Positions 9,089-17,959 of a stretch of DNA of 64,000 nucleotides are shown piece after piece (position 1 is the stretch's first letter; each line of letters starts with the position of its first letter). The stretch spans positions 1,337,512-1,401,511 of the forward strand of contig NZ_AFPU01000001.1 of the NCBI RefSeq assembly GCF_000220175.1, given 5' to 3'. The notes under the pieces were generated by a model, which was given only the letters and a program-made list of their open reading frames with translations, was not told where the DNA came from and ran no database searches. The DNA comes from Nitrosarchaeum koreense MY1 (lineage in GTDB: Archaea; Thermoproteota; Nitrososphaeria; Nitrososphaerales; Nitrosopumilaceae). The position numbers and the translations under genes are program-made.

Positions 9089-9661
9089 ATGAAAAAAGGA
9101 CTAATTATAGGAGGTATACTTGGTGTAAGTGTTGCAATAATTATTTTAGCTATAAGTTTGGATTCTGAATTAAAATCAGATTCAATAGAAGTTGAAGATA
9201 CATTAGATAAAGAAGTTATTGCAGAAACTGAAACTCCAGAGATTGAAGAAAAGATAGACGATGTAGAAAAAATCAATTTAGAAAATGAATATTCACCTAA
9301 ACCAAGAGAATGGATAACTTCTGGACCATTTCAGATTGACCGAAGCAAGTATGCTATAGGTGAAAAAATTTTCCTAGTAATTGGAGGAATAACTGGAAAT
9401 GAAAAAGGACAGATTGTATTTATGAGACCATTAAACGATACACATTATTCCGTATACATGACAATACCATTTGATGGTATGAAAAAAGATGTGTTCAACT
9501 ATTATGTAGAACCACAAATTTCAAAAACCAGAGAAATATGTTCAATAGATGACTTGATGGGAAAATGGGCAGTAGTTTTTAGAGGAACAGACTATCCAAA
9601 TCTATATTTTGAAATTACAGATGAAGTTGTTCCAGGAACAAACATAGAACCTGTATGCTAA
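9089..9661 (+). CDS. Membrane-anchored extracellular protein, unknown function
   Basis: The protein has 190 residues. Residues 3-25 are a single hydrophobic helix (GLIIGGILGVSVAIIILAI) with lysines before it, so the protein is probably anchored by its N-terminus with the rest outside. Residues 28-70 are an acidic Glu-rich linker. The remaining ~115 residues form a compact domain with two cysteines (EICSIDD and the final VC) that may form a disulfide. A GAAAGG stretch just before the ATG could act as a weak ribosome site. It is convergent with hisI (one base between stops). The family is not recognised. The layout (TM, linker, small beta domain) resembles other small surface proteins in this window (17086 and 26038). 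Confidence 0.7.
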   Translation: MKKGLIIGGILGVSVAIIILAISLDSELKSDSIEVEDTLDKEVIAETETPEIEEKIDDVEKINLENEYSPKPREWITSGPFQIDRSKYAIGEKIFLVIGGITGNEKGQIVFMRPLNDTHYSVYMTIPFDGMKKDVFNYYVEPQISKTREICSIDDLMGKWAVVFRGTDYPNLYFEITDEVVPGTNIEPVC

Positions 9662-9662
9662 A

Positions 9663-9995
9663 TTATTTTTCTAATCTGGTGTGAAAACAAACTTTCTCAC
9701 CAGTATGACATGCTGGTCCTGATGGTTCTACAAGATAGATTACTGCATCAGAATCACAATCGACAAGAATTTCTTTGACTTTTTGTGTATTGCCAGATTC
9801 TTCACCTTTCATCCAGAGTTTATTTCTAGAACGACTCCAAAACCAAGAGTTACCAGTTTTTTTAGTTAGTTCCAATGATTCTTTATTTGAGTAAGCTAAT
9901 GTCAGTACATCTTTTGTATTTGCATCCTGAACAATGACTGGAATTAACCCATCACTTTTTGTGAAATCAATATCTTCAATAGATTTTTTCATCAT
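9663..9995 (-). CDS. hisI: Phosphoribosyl-AMP cyclohydrolase
   Basis: Opens the purine ring of phosphoribosyl-AMP in histidine synthesis. At 110 residues it is a stand-alone HisI, without the HisE pyrophosphohydrolase often fused to it. Visible signatures are WMKGEESGNTQKV, the metal-binding D-x-D-x-D in VDCDSDAV, and the zinc cysteines in ACHTGEKVCFH. It is the last gene of the his operon, 20 bases after hisF. Two consecutive ATGs (9995 and 9992) are possible starts. Confidence 0.95.
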   Translation of the reverse strand: MMKKSIEDIDFTKSDGLIPVIVQDANTKDVLTLAYSNKESLELTKKTGNSWFWSRSRNKLWMKGEESGNTQKVKEILVDCDSDAVIYLVEPSGPACHTGEKVCFHTRLEK

Positions 9996-10015
9996 TTAAA
10001 ATCACAAAGTATTGT

Positions 10016-10819
10016 TTATAATCTTACAGGAATTTGTTTGTCTTTGAGATATTTTTTTACACCATTTACACCATGTGTTTGATAATGAAATATTGAAGCC
10101 GCTAATGCAGCATCAGCGTTTGATTCCTTGAATACATTTACCATATCATCAGGCTTACCACATCCACCAGAGGCTATTATTGGGATAGATACAGAGTTTA
10201 CAATCTCCCTAGTTAGAACGAGATCATAGCCGTCTTTGGTTCCATCCTTATCAATACTAGTTAGAAGTATTTCTCCTGCACCCAGTTTTTCTACTTTTTT
10301 TGCCCATTCAACAACATCAATACTAGTTGCTTCTTTTCCACCATAAATGAAGACTTCAAACCAGAATTTTTTTCCATTTTCGGAAAAAATATTCTTATCT
10401 TTTTTAAGATCATAGTTTCTTTTAGCATCGATTGCAACTACAACACACTGTCGTCCAAATAGTTTCATTAGTTCAGAAATAACATTAGGATTTTTTATTG
10501 CACCAGTGTTTATGCCAACTTTATCGGCACCATTTAGTAAAATATTTCTTGCATCCTCTAATGATTTTACCCCACCTCCAACTGTAAATGGAATGTCAAT
10601 TACAGAAGCAACTTTTCTTACCAAATCCTTGATTGTTTTTCTTTGTTCGTCAGATGCAGTAATATCTAAAAAAACTAATTCATCAGCACCCTCATTACTA
10701 TATTTTTCAGCTAGTTCAACAGGATCTCCAGCATCTTTGATAGATTCGAAATGAAGGCCTTTTACAACTCGTCCATTTTTTACATCAAGACAGGGAATGA
10801 TTCTTTTTGTTAAAGTCAT
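10016..10819 (-). CDS. hisF: Imidazole glycerol phosphate synthase, cyclase subunit
   Basis: A TIM barrel of 267 residues that uses ammonia from HisH to make imidazole glycerol phosphate and AICAR. The two catalytic aspartates are in [14 protein letters not shown] near the N-terminus and VVAIDAKRN near residue 130. Both half-barrel phosphate motifs (TVGGGVKS and IASGGCGKP) are present. The start overlaps the hisA stop by 4 bases. Confidence 0.96.
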   Translation of the reverse strand: MTLTKRIIPCLDVKNGRVVKGLHFESIKDAGDPVELAEKYSNEGADELVFLDITASDEQRKTIKDLVRKVASVIDIPFTVGGGVKSLEDARNILLNGADKVGINTGAIKNPNVISELMKLFGRQCVVVAIDAKRNYDLKKDKNIFSENGKKFWFEVFIYGGKEATSIDVVEWAKKVEKLGAGEILLTSIDKDGTKDGYDLVLTREIVNSVSIPIIASGGCGKPDDMVNVFKESNADAALAASIFHYQTHGVNGVKKYLKDKQIPVRL

Positions 10820-11523
10820 ACTATTTGTTTTGCCTCTTGAATTGATATTTTATTCTCATAAAGTGCTTTACCTAGAATTACACCAAAAGCATTTTGTTGT
10901 TTTACATTTTGAACGTCCTTAATATTTGAGATTCCACCGCTTGCAATTACATGTGCATTATTTAATTGACATGCTTGAGATAAAAATTCTAAATCAGGAC
11001 CTTCAAGTGTTCCATCTTTACTAATATTTGTTAGTAAAAATTCAGAGAACCCAATAGATAAAAATTCTTTCATAGCATCAATTAATTTTATTTTTGTTTG
11101 GTTTTGCCATCCATGTGTCACTATTTCACCATCAAGATGATCAACGGAAATCACAATTTTTTTAGAACCCAAATTTACCAATAATTTTTGCAGTATTGAT
11201 TTATCTTTGAAGGCCAATGTACCTAAAACAATTCTGTGACAAATTTTTGAGACGTCAGTAATAGTAGATTCATCTCGTAATCCGCCAGCAACTTGAATTG
11301 GAATTGAAATCTGATCAAGAATCTTCTTAATTATTGGCAGATTTGAACCAATACCAAGTGTTGCATCAAGGTCTACCAAATGAAGCATATCAGCTCCGTT
11401 TGCTTCCCATTTTTTTGCTACTTCTACAGGATTGTCACTGTATACGGTTTTCTGTTTAGGATCGCCTTTGTAGAGTCGTACTACTTGGCCATTCATTAGA
11501 TCAATTGCAGGAATAACTTTCAT
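10816..11523 (-). CDS. hisA: ProFAR isomerase (phosphoribosylformimino-AICAR-P isomerase)
   Basis: A TIM barrel of 235 residues paralogous to HisF, catalysing the Amadori rearrangement of ProFAR. The N-terminal acid is in IPAIDLMNGQVVRL and the second catalytic acid is in VISVDHLDG. The phosphate-binding strands VAGGLRD and ASGGISN are intact. It overlaps hisH and hisF by 4 bases on either side, implying translational coupling with both synthase subunits. Confidence 0.95.
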   Translation of the reverse strand: MKVIPAIDLMNGQVVRLYKGDPKQKTVYSDNPVEVAKKWEANGADMLHLVDLDATLGIGSNLPIIKKILDQISIPIQVAGGLRDESTITDVSKICHRIVLGTLAFKDKSILQKLLVNLGSKKIVISVDHLDGEIVTHGWQNQTKIKLIDAMKEFLSIGFSEFLLTNISKDGTLEGPDLEFLSQACQLNNAHVIASGGISNIKDVQNVKQQNAFGVILGKALYENKISIQEAKQIV

Positions 11524-12125
11524 TTTTTACACACATTTAAAAAATTTTGAATCATAATTTTTCCTACATTACCAGATTTTTCTGGATGAAACTGTGTCCC
11601 AAAAAAATTATCTTGTTCAATAACTGCAGGTACCTTAATTCCATAATCAGATTCTGCAGTAATAGCATCACAATTAATTGGGTTTACTCTATACGAGTGT
11701 ACAAAATAAACCCAAGATTCATTTTTTACTCCTTCAAGAATTTTTCCAGATTTTTTAATTTCCAAATTGTTCCATCCCATATGAGGAACTTTCATAGATT
11801 GTGGAAGTACTATTACATCTCCTTCAATTACACCTAATCCTTTCTCGTTTCCTTCTTCACTTTTTTCAAAAAACATTTCCATGCCAAGACAAATTCCTAA
11901 AACAGGAGTATTATCCTTGACATACTCATGAAAATTTGTTTTTGATTTAGATATGCTTTTTATTGCAGGATCAAAATTTCCTACCCCTGGAAGTAATAAT
12001 CCAGAGTAAATATTGGGCTTGTCAAAATTTGTGATAACATCTACTGTAGCTCCTGCTTTTTCAAGTGAATTTTTCAGACTGAAAATATTTCCAGCTCCGT
12101 AATCAAATATTGCTAGATTGACCAT
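11520..12125 (-). CDS. hisH: Imidazole glycerol phosphate synthase, glutaminase subunit
   Basis: A class I glutamine amidotransferase of 201 residues that feeds ammonia to HisF. The nucleophile is Cys79 in LGICLGMEM; the His/Glu pair is His180 and Glu182 in QFHPEKS. The oxyanion strand (LPGVGNF) is present. It starts directly after the hisB stop with no gap. Confidence 0.95.
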   Translation of the reverse strand: MVNLAIFDYGAGNIFSLKNSLEKAGATVDVITNFDKPNIYSGLLLPGVGNFDPAIKSISKSKTNFHEYVKDNTPVLGICLGMEMFFEKSEEGNEKGLGVIEGDVIVLPQSMKVPHMGWNNLEIKKSGKILEGVKNESWVYFVHSYRVNPINCDAITAESDYGIKVPAVIEQDNFFGTQFHPEKSGNVGKIMIQNFLNVCKK

Positions 12126-12713
12126 CTACATTGAACCTTTAGTGCTTGGAATACCTTTTTGTTTTTTGTCATATGAAGAAGCTTCTCTGAATGCAACTGC
12201 CAATGATTTGATGGCAGCTTCCACTTTGTGATGATCATTATCACCATACTTTACAGTAAGGTGAACACAGATGTTTAGATTTTGAAGGAGTGATTGGAAA
12301 AAGTGTTCTAAATCCTCTTTTGAGATACCTTCAATTGTGTTTCGTTTAACTGATAGTACGAGTTTCCAAAATGGTCTTTTTACTAGATCAATTGAAGTCT
12401 CAGCTAGTGACTCATCCATCGGTACTGATGCATAGCTAAATCTAGTAATTCCACTCCTTGTACCCAAGGCTTTGTCAATAGCCAAACCCATGGTAATTGC
12501 AGTATCTTCAATCAAGTGGTGCTCGATTTTGTCATTTGATTTTGCATTAACCTTAAGATCCATCATTCCATGTTTTCCAAAGGCCGTAATCAAATGATCA
12601 AGAAAGCTAATCCCAGTGTGAATAGTAGTTTTTCCGGTTCCATCTAAATTAATAGATACAGATACTGTGGTTTCTTTTGTACTACGATTTACGGAACTTT
12701 TTCGGGGCTTCAT
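12126..12713 (-). CDS. hisB: Imidazoleglycerol-phosphate dehydratase
   Basis: Dehydrates imidazole glycerol phosphate to imidazole acetol phosphate. The two manganese-binding repeats are visible as HHLIEDTAI and [13 protein letters not shown]. The protein is the plain dehydratase with no fused phosphatase. The ATG at 12713 is preferred; an in-frame GTG at 12722 would add three residues. There is no clear ribosome site for either. It follows the HAD phosphatase gene by 17-26 bases. Confidence 0.95.
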   Translation of the reverse strand: MKPRKSSVNRSTKETTVSVSINLDGTGKTTIHTGISFLDHLITAFGKHGMMDLKVNAKSNDKIEHHLIEDTAITMGLAIDKALGTRSGITRFSYASVPMDESLAETSIDLVKRPFWKLVLSVKRNTIEGISKEDLEHFFQSLLQNLNICVHLTVKYGDNDHHKVEAAIKSLAVAFREASSYDKKQKGIPSTKGSM

Positions 12714-12739
12714 ATTTTTCACAGGAGATGTACTTTGTA

Positions 12740-13714
12740 TTATTCTAAATTTAACATCTTCGGAATCAGATTAATAGATTTCAAGACTAATTTAGCACCA
12801 TTATGCTGAAATAATTCCAGTTTTGCTTGAGGATTTTTGCTGGTTCCTATAATCCCACAAAAAATAACTTTACAGCCATGTTCTGTTGCCTTTTTAGCCA
12901 TTATAAAATCCTCCATAGAGTCTCCAACATAGATACAGTATTTAGAATTCATTCCATTAATTGAACGGATTAAGGATTCAGGGTTTGGTTTTGCAAGTTC
13001 TCTTGGCTCATCTTCTAAAAATGCAGAATTTTTCAGATCAAATTCGTCTAAGAGAGATTCCAGTGAATAACGAATTGATTCTAGTCCTCTTCCAGAAACA
13101 ATAGCAACATTTTTTCCAAATTTTGATTTCAGTTTTTGAATTAGTTGTAGATTTAAAATTACAATATCATTGTCTATCAAACCATTTTCGGAAAACTGAG
13201 ACTTTTGTTTGAATAATTTACTGTAAAGTTCCGACCCATAAAATATTTGATCAAATATTTTGTATAATGGATTATTATTACGGATTCCAGGATACGATAA
13301 TTTGTTTTTAATGTCACTTATATCAACAAGGCTTTCAAGATATTTTTCTACGGATAAAATTCCAGAAGAATCAGCATTAGATATTACATCAAAGATAAAT
13401 TTATGCTGATCCTTATCTAATTTTTTAGCAGCAGTTAGAGAAAGAATTGCTGCATATGTCAGATCAACTTCGTCATTGAATCCTCCACTAGATTTGAATC
13501 CGTCAATAATTTTGGAGTCAATTCTAATTTTATCTTTAATTTGAAAAAAATTTTCTAAAACATATTGTACAGTTTTGTCTATTGCAAGGTTATATGATTT
13601 TGTAATATCGATTAAAACTCCATCACAGTCAAATATTATTCCATCTGTAGAAACAAGATCATCTAAAACAGAATCATCCATGTATATTCCTGATTGTTTT
13701 TTCGTTAAAGTCAT
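12740..13714 (-). CDS. HAD-superfamily phosphatase in the his operon, probable histidinol-phosphate phosphatase
   Basis: The 324-residue protein has the HAD signature [10 protein letters not shown] (nucleophile Asp29, acid Asp31), a motif II serine in IVSGRG, a lysine region AKPNPES and motif [11 protein letters not shown] helical cap is inserted between residues about 40 and 200. It lies between hisC and hisB and overlaps hisC by 4 bases. No other histidinol phosphatase (HisN, PHP type or HisB-N type) is seen in the operon. The position and chemistry argue that it dephosphorylates histidinol phosphate; this is inference. A related HAD family that travels with his genes is known (TIGR01548 from memory). 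Confidence 0.75.
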   Translation of the reverse strand: MTLTKKQSGIYMDDSVLDDLVSTDGIIFDCDGVLIDITKSYNLAIDKTVQYVLENFFQIKDKIRIDSKIIDGFKSSGGFNDEVDLTYAAILSLTAAKKLDKDQHKFIFDVISNADSSGILSVEKYLESLVDISDIKNKLSYPGIRNNNPLYKIFDQIFYGSELYSKLFKQKSQFSENGLIDNDIVILNLQLIQKLKSKFGKNVAIVSGRGLESIRYSLESLLDEFDLKNSAFLEDEPRELAKPNPESLIRSINGMNSKYCIYVGDSMEDFIMAKKATEHGCKVIFCGIIGTSKNPQAKLELFQHNGAKLVLKSINLIPKMLNLE

Positions 13715-14781
13715 CCTAACAGATCACGAATTGCAAGTAAAAATTTAGAGTTCATTTCCTTAGTTCCAATTGTAACCCTAAGACATCCATCATGTTTTCC
13801 AATTTTTCCTAATGTTCTAATTGATATGCCTTGTTCTGCAAGAGCATTATAGACTCTTTTGTGAGAACCATGAGCGTCAAATAATACGAAATTAGCCTTG
13901 GAATCAAAGACCTCAAACGCCTCATATTTTTTGAGGTTTTCAATTATTCTTTTTCTCTCTTCTTTGATTATTTGCACTGCATCTTTCATTTGCGTGTATT
14001 GGTCTAACGCTACAATTGCAGATTCAATGGTTAGCGTACTTACTGGATATGGGTATTGCAAAACACGGTTAAAGACATCGGTGAATTTTTTGTTTGCTAT
14101 AAAGTAGCCCAATCTCAAACCAGCTAAACCAAATGACTTGGATAGTGTTTGCACGACAATCAGATTTTCTTGTGATTTTACCATACCAGATAATGAAAAA
14201 TCACCAAACTCTCCATAAGCTTCATCGATTATTATTAATCCGTTAAATGATTTTACTAATTTTTGTAGATCATTTTTTTGAAATTGAAATCCTGTTGGAT
14301 TGTTTGGAGAATCAAGATATAGTATATCAGCACTTTTGGATAATTTAAGAAAATCATTAATGTCTAGCGTCATAGTACTGGAAAAAGGGATTGCGGTAAC
14401 TGGAATAGAATATAATTTGCATCGTTCTTCAAAAAATCCAAATGTCGGATTAGATGTAATAACTTTGGTTTGCTTTGATGCAAAATTTGAAAGAATCAAA
14501 TCAAGTATTTGATCAGAGCCGTTTCCAACGCCGATCATAGATGAGGGTACTTTAAGAAATTTTGATAGTTGATTAATCAAACGTTCCACACCTCCTAAAG
14601 GATATTCTCTAACATCGCAATTTTTTTTGGCGTTATTAATTAGATCTTGTTGAAATTGTTTTGATATAACATAGTTTTCATTAGAATCAAGTTTTAGTGC
14701 ATCAGGATGCATCTCAGGTTTTTGGTATCCGCCAATAGAATCTAATTCATTAATCTTTTTTTTAATCCAGTCTTGTTTCAT
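13711..14781 (-). CDS. hisC: Histidinol-phosphate aminotransferase
   Basis: A fold-type I PLP aminotransferase of 356 residues, making histidinol phosphate from imidazole acetol phosphate and glutamate. The PLP lysine is in QTLSKSFGLAGLRLGY. Also visible are LDSPNNPTG and the C-terminal arginine motif LRVTIGT. It overlaps hisD and the HAD gene by 4 bases each. A paralogue with a different role, cobD, is at 41127. Confidence 0.95.
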   Translation of the reverse strand: MKQDWIKKKINELDSIGGYQKPEMHPDALKLDSNENYVISKQFQQDLINNAKKNCDVREYPLGGVERLINQLSKFLKVPSSMIGVGNGSDQILDLILSNFASKQTKVITSNPTFGFFEERCKLYSIPVTAIPFSSTMTLDINDFLKLSKSADILYLDSPNNPTGFQFQKNDLQKLVKSFNGLIIIDEAYGEFGDFSLSGMVKSQENLIVVQTLSKSFGLAGLRLGYFIANKKFTDVFNRVLQYPYPVSTLTIESAIVALDQYTQMKDAVQIIKEERKRIIENLKKYEAFEVFDSKANFVLFDAHGSHKRVYNALAEQGISIRTLGKIGKHDGCLRVTIGTKEMNSKFLLAIRDLLG

Positions 14782-16052
14782 TTTATTCTACCCCGTACTG
14801 CCTCGTAGTGATTTGGTAGTCCTTCTGCTTCTGTAAATATTTCCAAATGTTTTGAAATTTTGGATAAAATTGATTTTGATGTAGAAACTTGGGTGTTAAT
14901 CTTGAGAAAGTCTAAAACGGATAGAGATCCCCTAGTTTTGCCAAATCTATTTGTGGGCAAGATGTGATTTGAGCCTAAAAGATAGTCACTTGCAGATGAA
15001 GGAGTGTCGTGTCCTAGCAACACTAGTCCAGCCGAAGTGATTTTAGTTCCAAAAGCATCAGGATTTCTTGTCATAATTTGCAAGTGTTCAGGAGCCAATT
15101 CATTTGCAAGTTTTATCATATCAGAATTATTTTTACATATGGCAATAAAGCCATTTTCTTTAAGACTAGTTTTAACAAAGTCACTTCGGTTAATTTTATT
15201 GACCATATCGGTGATGATTTTATCTACAGATTTTGCAAGTTTTTCTGAATTTGTTATCAAGTAACAAAGAGTATCGTTGCTGTGTTCTGATTGGGATATC
15301 AGATCCAGTGCAATGTATTTTGGATTTGCAGTTACATCTGCAATGATTCCTAATTCAGTAGGACCTGCAAGCATATCGATTGACGTTATTTCACTAATCA
15401 TAAACTTTGCAAGTGTTACAAATGCTCCACCAGGTCCAATTATTTTATCAACTTTTGGAATTGATTTTGTGCCAAATGATAAAGCAGCAATTGCTTGTGC
15501 ACCTCCAACACGATAAATTTCAGTCGCACCACAAATATTTGCAGCTACAATAGTAAGTGGATCAATTTTCCCATCAGAATTTGGAGGAGATACAACTACA
15601 ATTCTTTTGACTCCAGCAATTTTTGCAGGAATAACAGACATTATGACAGAACTTGGATATCTCGCTAGACCACCTGGGATATAACATCCAACGCTTTGTA
15701 TTGGTGTAAATTTCTTTGAAATTTTAATTCCATCGGTATTGATAGTTTTATTTTTTAGGATTGATTTTACAATAGATTCAGTTTTTTCTAATCTCAATTT
15801 AGCTAGTTGTATTGCATCTATTTTATTTTTAGATACTTTGGAAAATGCATCTTTTATTTCATTTTGAGATAAGCGTAGTGAAGTAACTTTGGCACCACTA
15901 AATTGTTTCTCATATTTTCTTATTGCAGAATCTCCATTTTTTTGTACATTTTTTAATATAGATTCAACTATGGATTTGTTTTTTTGAGGCTGTTTTGGCA
16001 ATATTTGAGCTGAAAATTTTTCAACATTAGTTACTCGAATTATTTTCATCAA
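14778..16052 (-). CDS. hisD: Histidinol dehydrogenase
   Basis: Oxidises histidinol to histidine in two NAD-dependent steps. The 424 residues show the GPGGAFVTLAK and MLAGPTELG motifs, the zinc and catalytic region SQSEHSNDT, the catalytic LAPEHLQIM and the C-terminal SDYLLGSNHILPT segment. It overlaps hisG and hisC by 4 bases. Either of two adjacent ATGs may start it. Confidence 0.96.
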   Translation of the reverse strand: MMKIIRVTNVEKFSAQILPKQPQKNKSIVESILKNVQKNGDSAIRKYEKQFSGAKVTSLRLSQNEIKDAFSKVSKNKIDAIQLAKLRLEKTESIVKSILKNKTINTDGIKISKKFTPIQSVGCYIPGGLARYPSSVIMSVIPAKIAGVKRIVVVSPPNSDGKIDPLTIVAANICGATEIYRVGGAQAIAALSFGTKSIPKVDKIIGPGGAFVTLAKFMISEITSIDMLAGPTELGIIADVTANPKYIALDLISQSEHSNDTLCYLITNSEKLAKSVDKIITDMVNKINRSDFVKTSLKENGFIAICKNNSDMIKLANELAPEHLQIMTRNPDAFGTKITSAGLVLLGHDTPSSASDYLLGSNHILPTNRFGKTRGSLSVLDFLKINTQVSTSKSILSKISKHLEIFTEAEGLPNHYEAVRGRIK

Positions 16053-17026
16053 TTTTCTTCATCACGCTTAATCTCCTCTAGCTCTAGAATTTGTCGCGGT
16101 TCATGAACAACTAGTCCTTGGGCAATTTTTCGTAGTTTTGGAATTAATTTGTGAAAATCTTCTTTAAGAATCACTGTGTTAATGCCAAACCATCCTTCTT
16201 CACTAAGTGGACTTATTGTTGGTTTTTTAAGAGAAGGTATTTGTTGCAAGAGTTTTTTGAGATTCTGTTCTTCTACGTTGAGATAGATGTGTAAATATTT
16301 TCTCCCATGTACTGCACCACGCATAAGAGTTACAATGTCAAATATTTTTTCACGTTTTTGTGGATCTCGTAAAGATTTTTTGTTAACGATCAAGTGTGCC
16401 GTAGATGTTAGAACTTCATCAACAATTTTTAATTTATTTTGTTTTAGTGTAGTTCCAGTCTCAGTAACATCCATGATTGCATCAACGTCTTCAGGTGGTT
16501 TTGCTTCTGTTGCACCAAACGATAAATGAATTTGAACATTTTTGTTTGTGCCAAGTCGAAGCCACGGAGTAACAATTAACGGATCTTTTGAGCCATAATA
16601 TTTTTTATAGGATTTACATTGTTTTAGAAATTTGGATGCAGTCGTTAGATATTCAGAGGATATACGAAGTGTTTTTTTCTTTTTTGCATAATCAGCAATC
16701 ATTTCATCAAGATTTTTGTACTTGTATTTATCAGGAAATGCAACAACCAGTCGTATTTTTCCATATTCTAAATCCAAAATAGCTTCAACGTCAGCACTAG
16801 TTTCACCTACCCAATCCTTTCCGGTGATACCAACATCATACAGTCCTTCAGATACAAGTGTAGGTATTTCTTGTGGTCTTAGCATCTTTACTATAATATT
16901 TGGATCATCAAGATATACTCGATAAGTCCTATCTTTTCTATTTACTTTGGTCCAAGACCTTTCAAGAAGTTTGAAAGTAGCTTCTTCAAGGCTACCTTTT
17001 GGTATAGCAAAACGAATTGGAGACAT
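16049..17026 (-). CDS. hisG: ATP phosphoribosyltransferase, long form
   Basis: First enzyme of the pathway, joining ATP and PRPP. The N-terminus RFAIPKGSLEEATFKLLE is typical. The PRPP loop region is MDVTETGTTLKQNKLKI. At 325 residues it is the long form with a C-terminal ACT-like regulatory domain (about 225-310), so feedback inhibition by histidine without HisZ is expected. It heads the operon. The TATA box at about 17049-17058 lies 27 bases before the ATG, so the mRNA is leaderless. Confidence 0.94.
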   Translation of the reverse strand: MSPIRFAIPKGSLEEATFKLLERSWTKVNRKDRTYRVYLDDPNIIVKMLRPQEIPTLVSEGLYDVGITGKDWVGETSADVEAILDLEYGKIRLVVAFPDKYKYKNLDEMIADYAKKKKTLRISSEYLTTASKFLKQCKSYKKYYGSKDPLIVTPWLRLGTNKNVQIHLSFGATEAKPPEDVDAIMDVTETGTTLKQNKLKIVDEVLTSTAHLIVNKKSLRDPQKREKIFDIVTLMRGAVHGRKYLHIYLNVEEQNLKKLLQQIPSLKKPTISPLSEEGWFGINTVILKEDFHKLIPKLRKIAQGLVVHEPRQILELEEIKRDEEN

Positions 17027-17048
17027 TTCTTATATGTCTCTAAACTTA

Positions 17049-17058
17049 GTATATAATA
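17049..17058. promoter_or_regulatory. Shared TATA region between hisG and the divergent gene at 17086
   Basis: Only 59 bases separate the two start codons. One AT element, TATATAATA (17050-17058), sits 27 bases from the hisG ATG on one side and about 31 bases from the 17086 ATG on the other. A single near-symmetric TATA box could serve both directions. A second AT run (17066-17080) could serve the plus gene instead. Confidence 0.45.
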
Positions 17059-17085
17059 ACTTCATTTATTTTTAAAATTATATCT

Positions 17086-17958
17086 ATGAAATTTGTAAAA
17101 CCAGTCATTTTAGGTTCAATAGCATTATCAGTTATTGTATTAGTATTTTATTTTGGATTTAACATTCAAGACATACCAAAGCAGGACATACCGATGCAAA
17201 ATAACTCCGATCCTATAGATTCAGAATTAATAAAATGGAGTGATGGAATCTTGTTTGATGTTTTTGTATATCCAAAAGATATTGTAAACATAGATGGAAG
17301 ACAAATACCATTAAAAGGTACTTTCAAATTAAAACCAAATTTATCAGAAACTTATTCTGAAATTGGAGTTTATGATGAAAAAAATAAACCTCTAGTCATT
17401 ATACCAGTATATACTGCAAGTGCATATTCAAAAAATGGTTTTTATGATTTTTACAGTGGTTATTGTAATACTTGTCTAACAACAAAAATTGTATCAATTG
17501 ATGAGTTGAGAGAACAATCAAGTGCAAATGCTGTTAAAATTTTAGAATTATTGGGATATGATTCAATTACAGATATTGAATTGGATAAAAATCCAGATAT
17601 ATTAAAAAAATATGATAAGATCATATTGTTACATAATGAATATGTAACAAAAAATATGTTTGATTCTATAACATCACATCCAAATGTTATTTATCTATAT
17701 CCTAATGCGTTATATGCTGAGATATCAACAAATTTTGAAGATAATACAATTTCGTTAATTAGAGGTCATAATTATCCAGATGAAGATATCAAGAACGGTT
17801 TTGATTGGGAATTTGAAAATACAGATCCATATGAATATGACAAAGAATGTAAAAATTGGGAATTTTACAATATTACAAATGGTAAGATGCTAAATTGTTA
17901 TCCAGAGCAGGTTATTTGGAAAGATGAGAAATTTTTAAAAGTTTTAAAAGAATTATAA
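17086..17958 (+). CDS. Membrane-anchored extracellular protein, unknown function
   Basis: The protein has 290 residues. A single N-terminal hydrophobic helix (residues 7-26, VILGSIALSVIVLVFYFGF) would anchor an external domain. The region after about residue 50 carries many Tyr, Asp and Asn residues and a CNTC pair (residues about 126-129) that could form a disulfide or bind metal. Two more cysteines (DKECKNW and LNCYPEQ) are near the C-terminus. Phrases like NAVKILELLGYDSITDIELDKNPDILKKYDKI suggest an alpha/beta core. No family is recognised. It is convergent with the HMG-CoA reductase gene. Confidence 0.75.
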   Translation: MKFVKPVILGSIALSVIVLVFYFGFNIQDIPKQDIPMQNNSDPIDSELIKWSDGILFDVFVYPKDIVNIDGRQIPLKGTFKLKPNLSETYSEIGVYDEKNKPLVIIPVYTASAYSKNGFYDFYSGYCNTCLTTKIVSIDELREQSSANAVKILELLGYDSITDIELDKNPDILKKYDKIILLHNEYVTKNMFDSITSHPNVIYLYPNALYAEISTNFEDNTISLIRGHNYPDEDIKNGFDWEFENTDPYEYDKECKNWEFYNITNGKMLNCYPEQVIWKDEKFLKVLKEL

Positions 17959-17959
17959 T

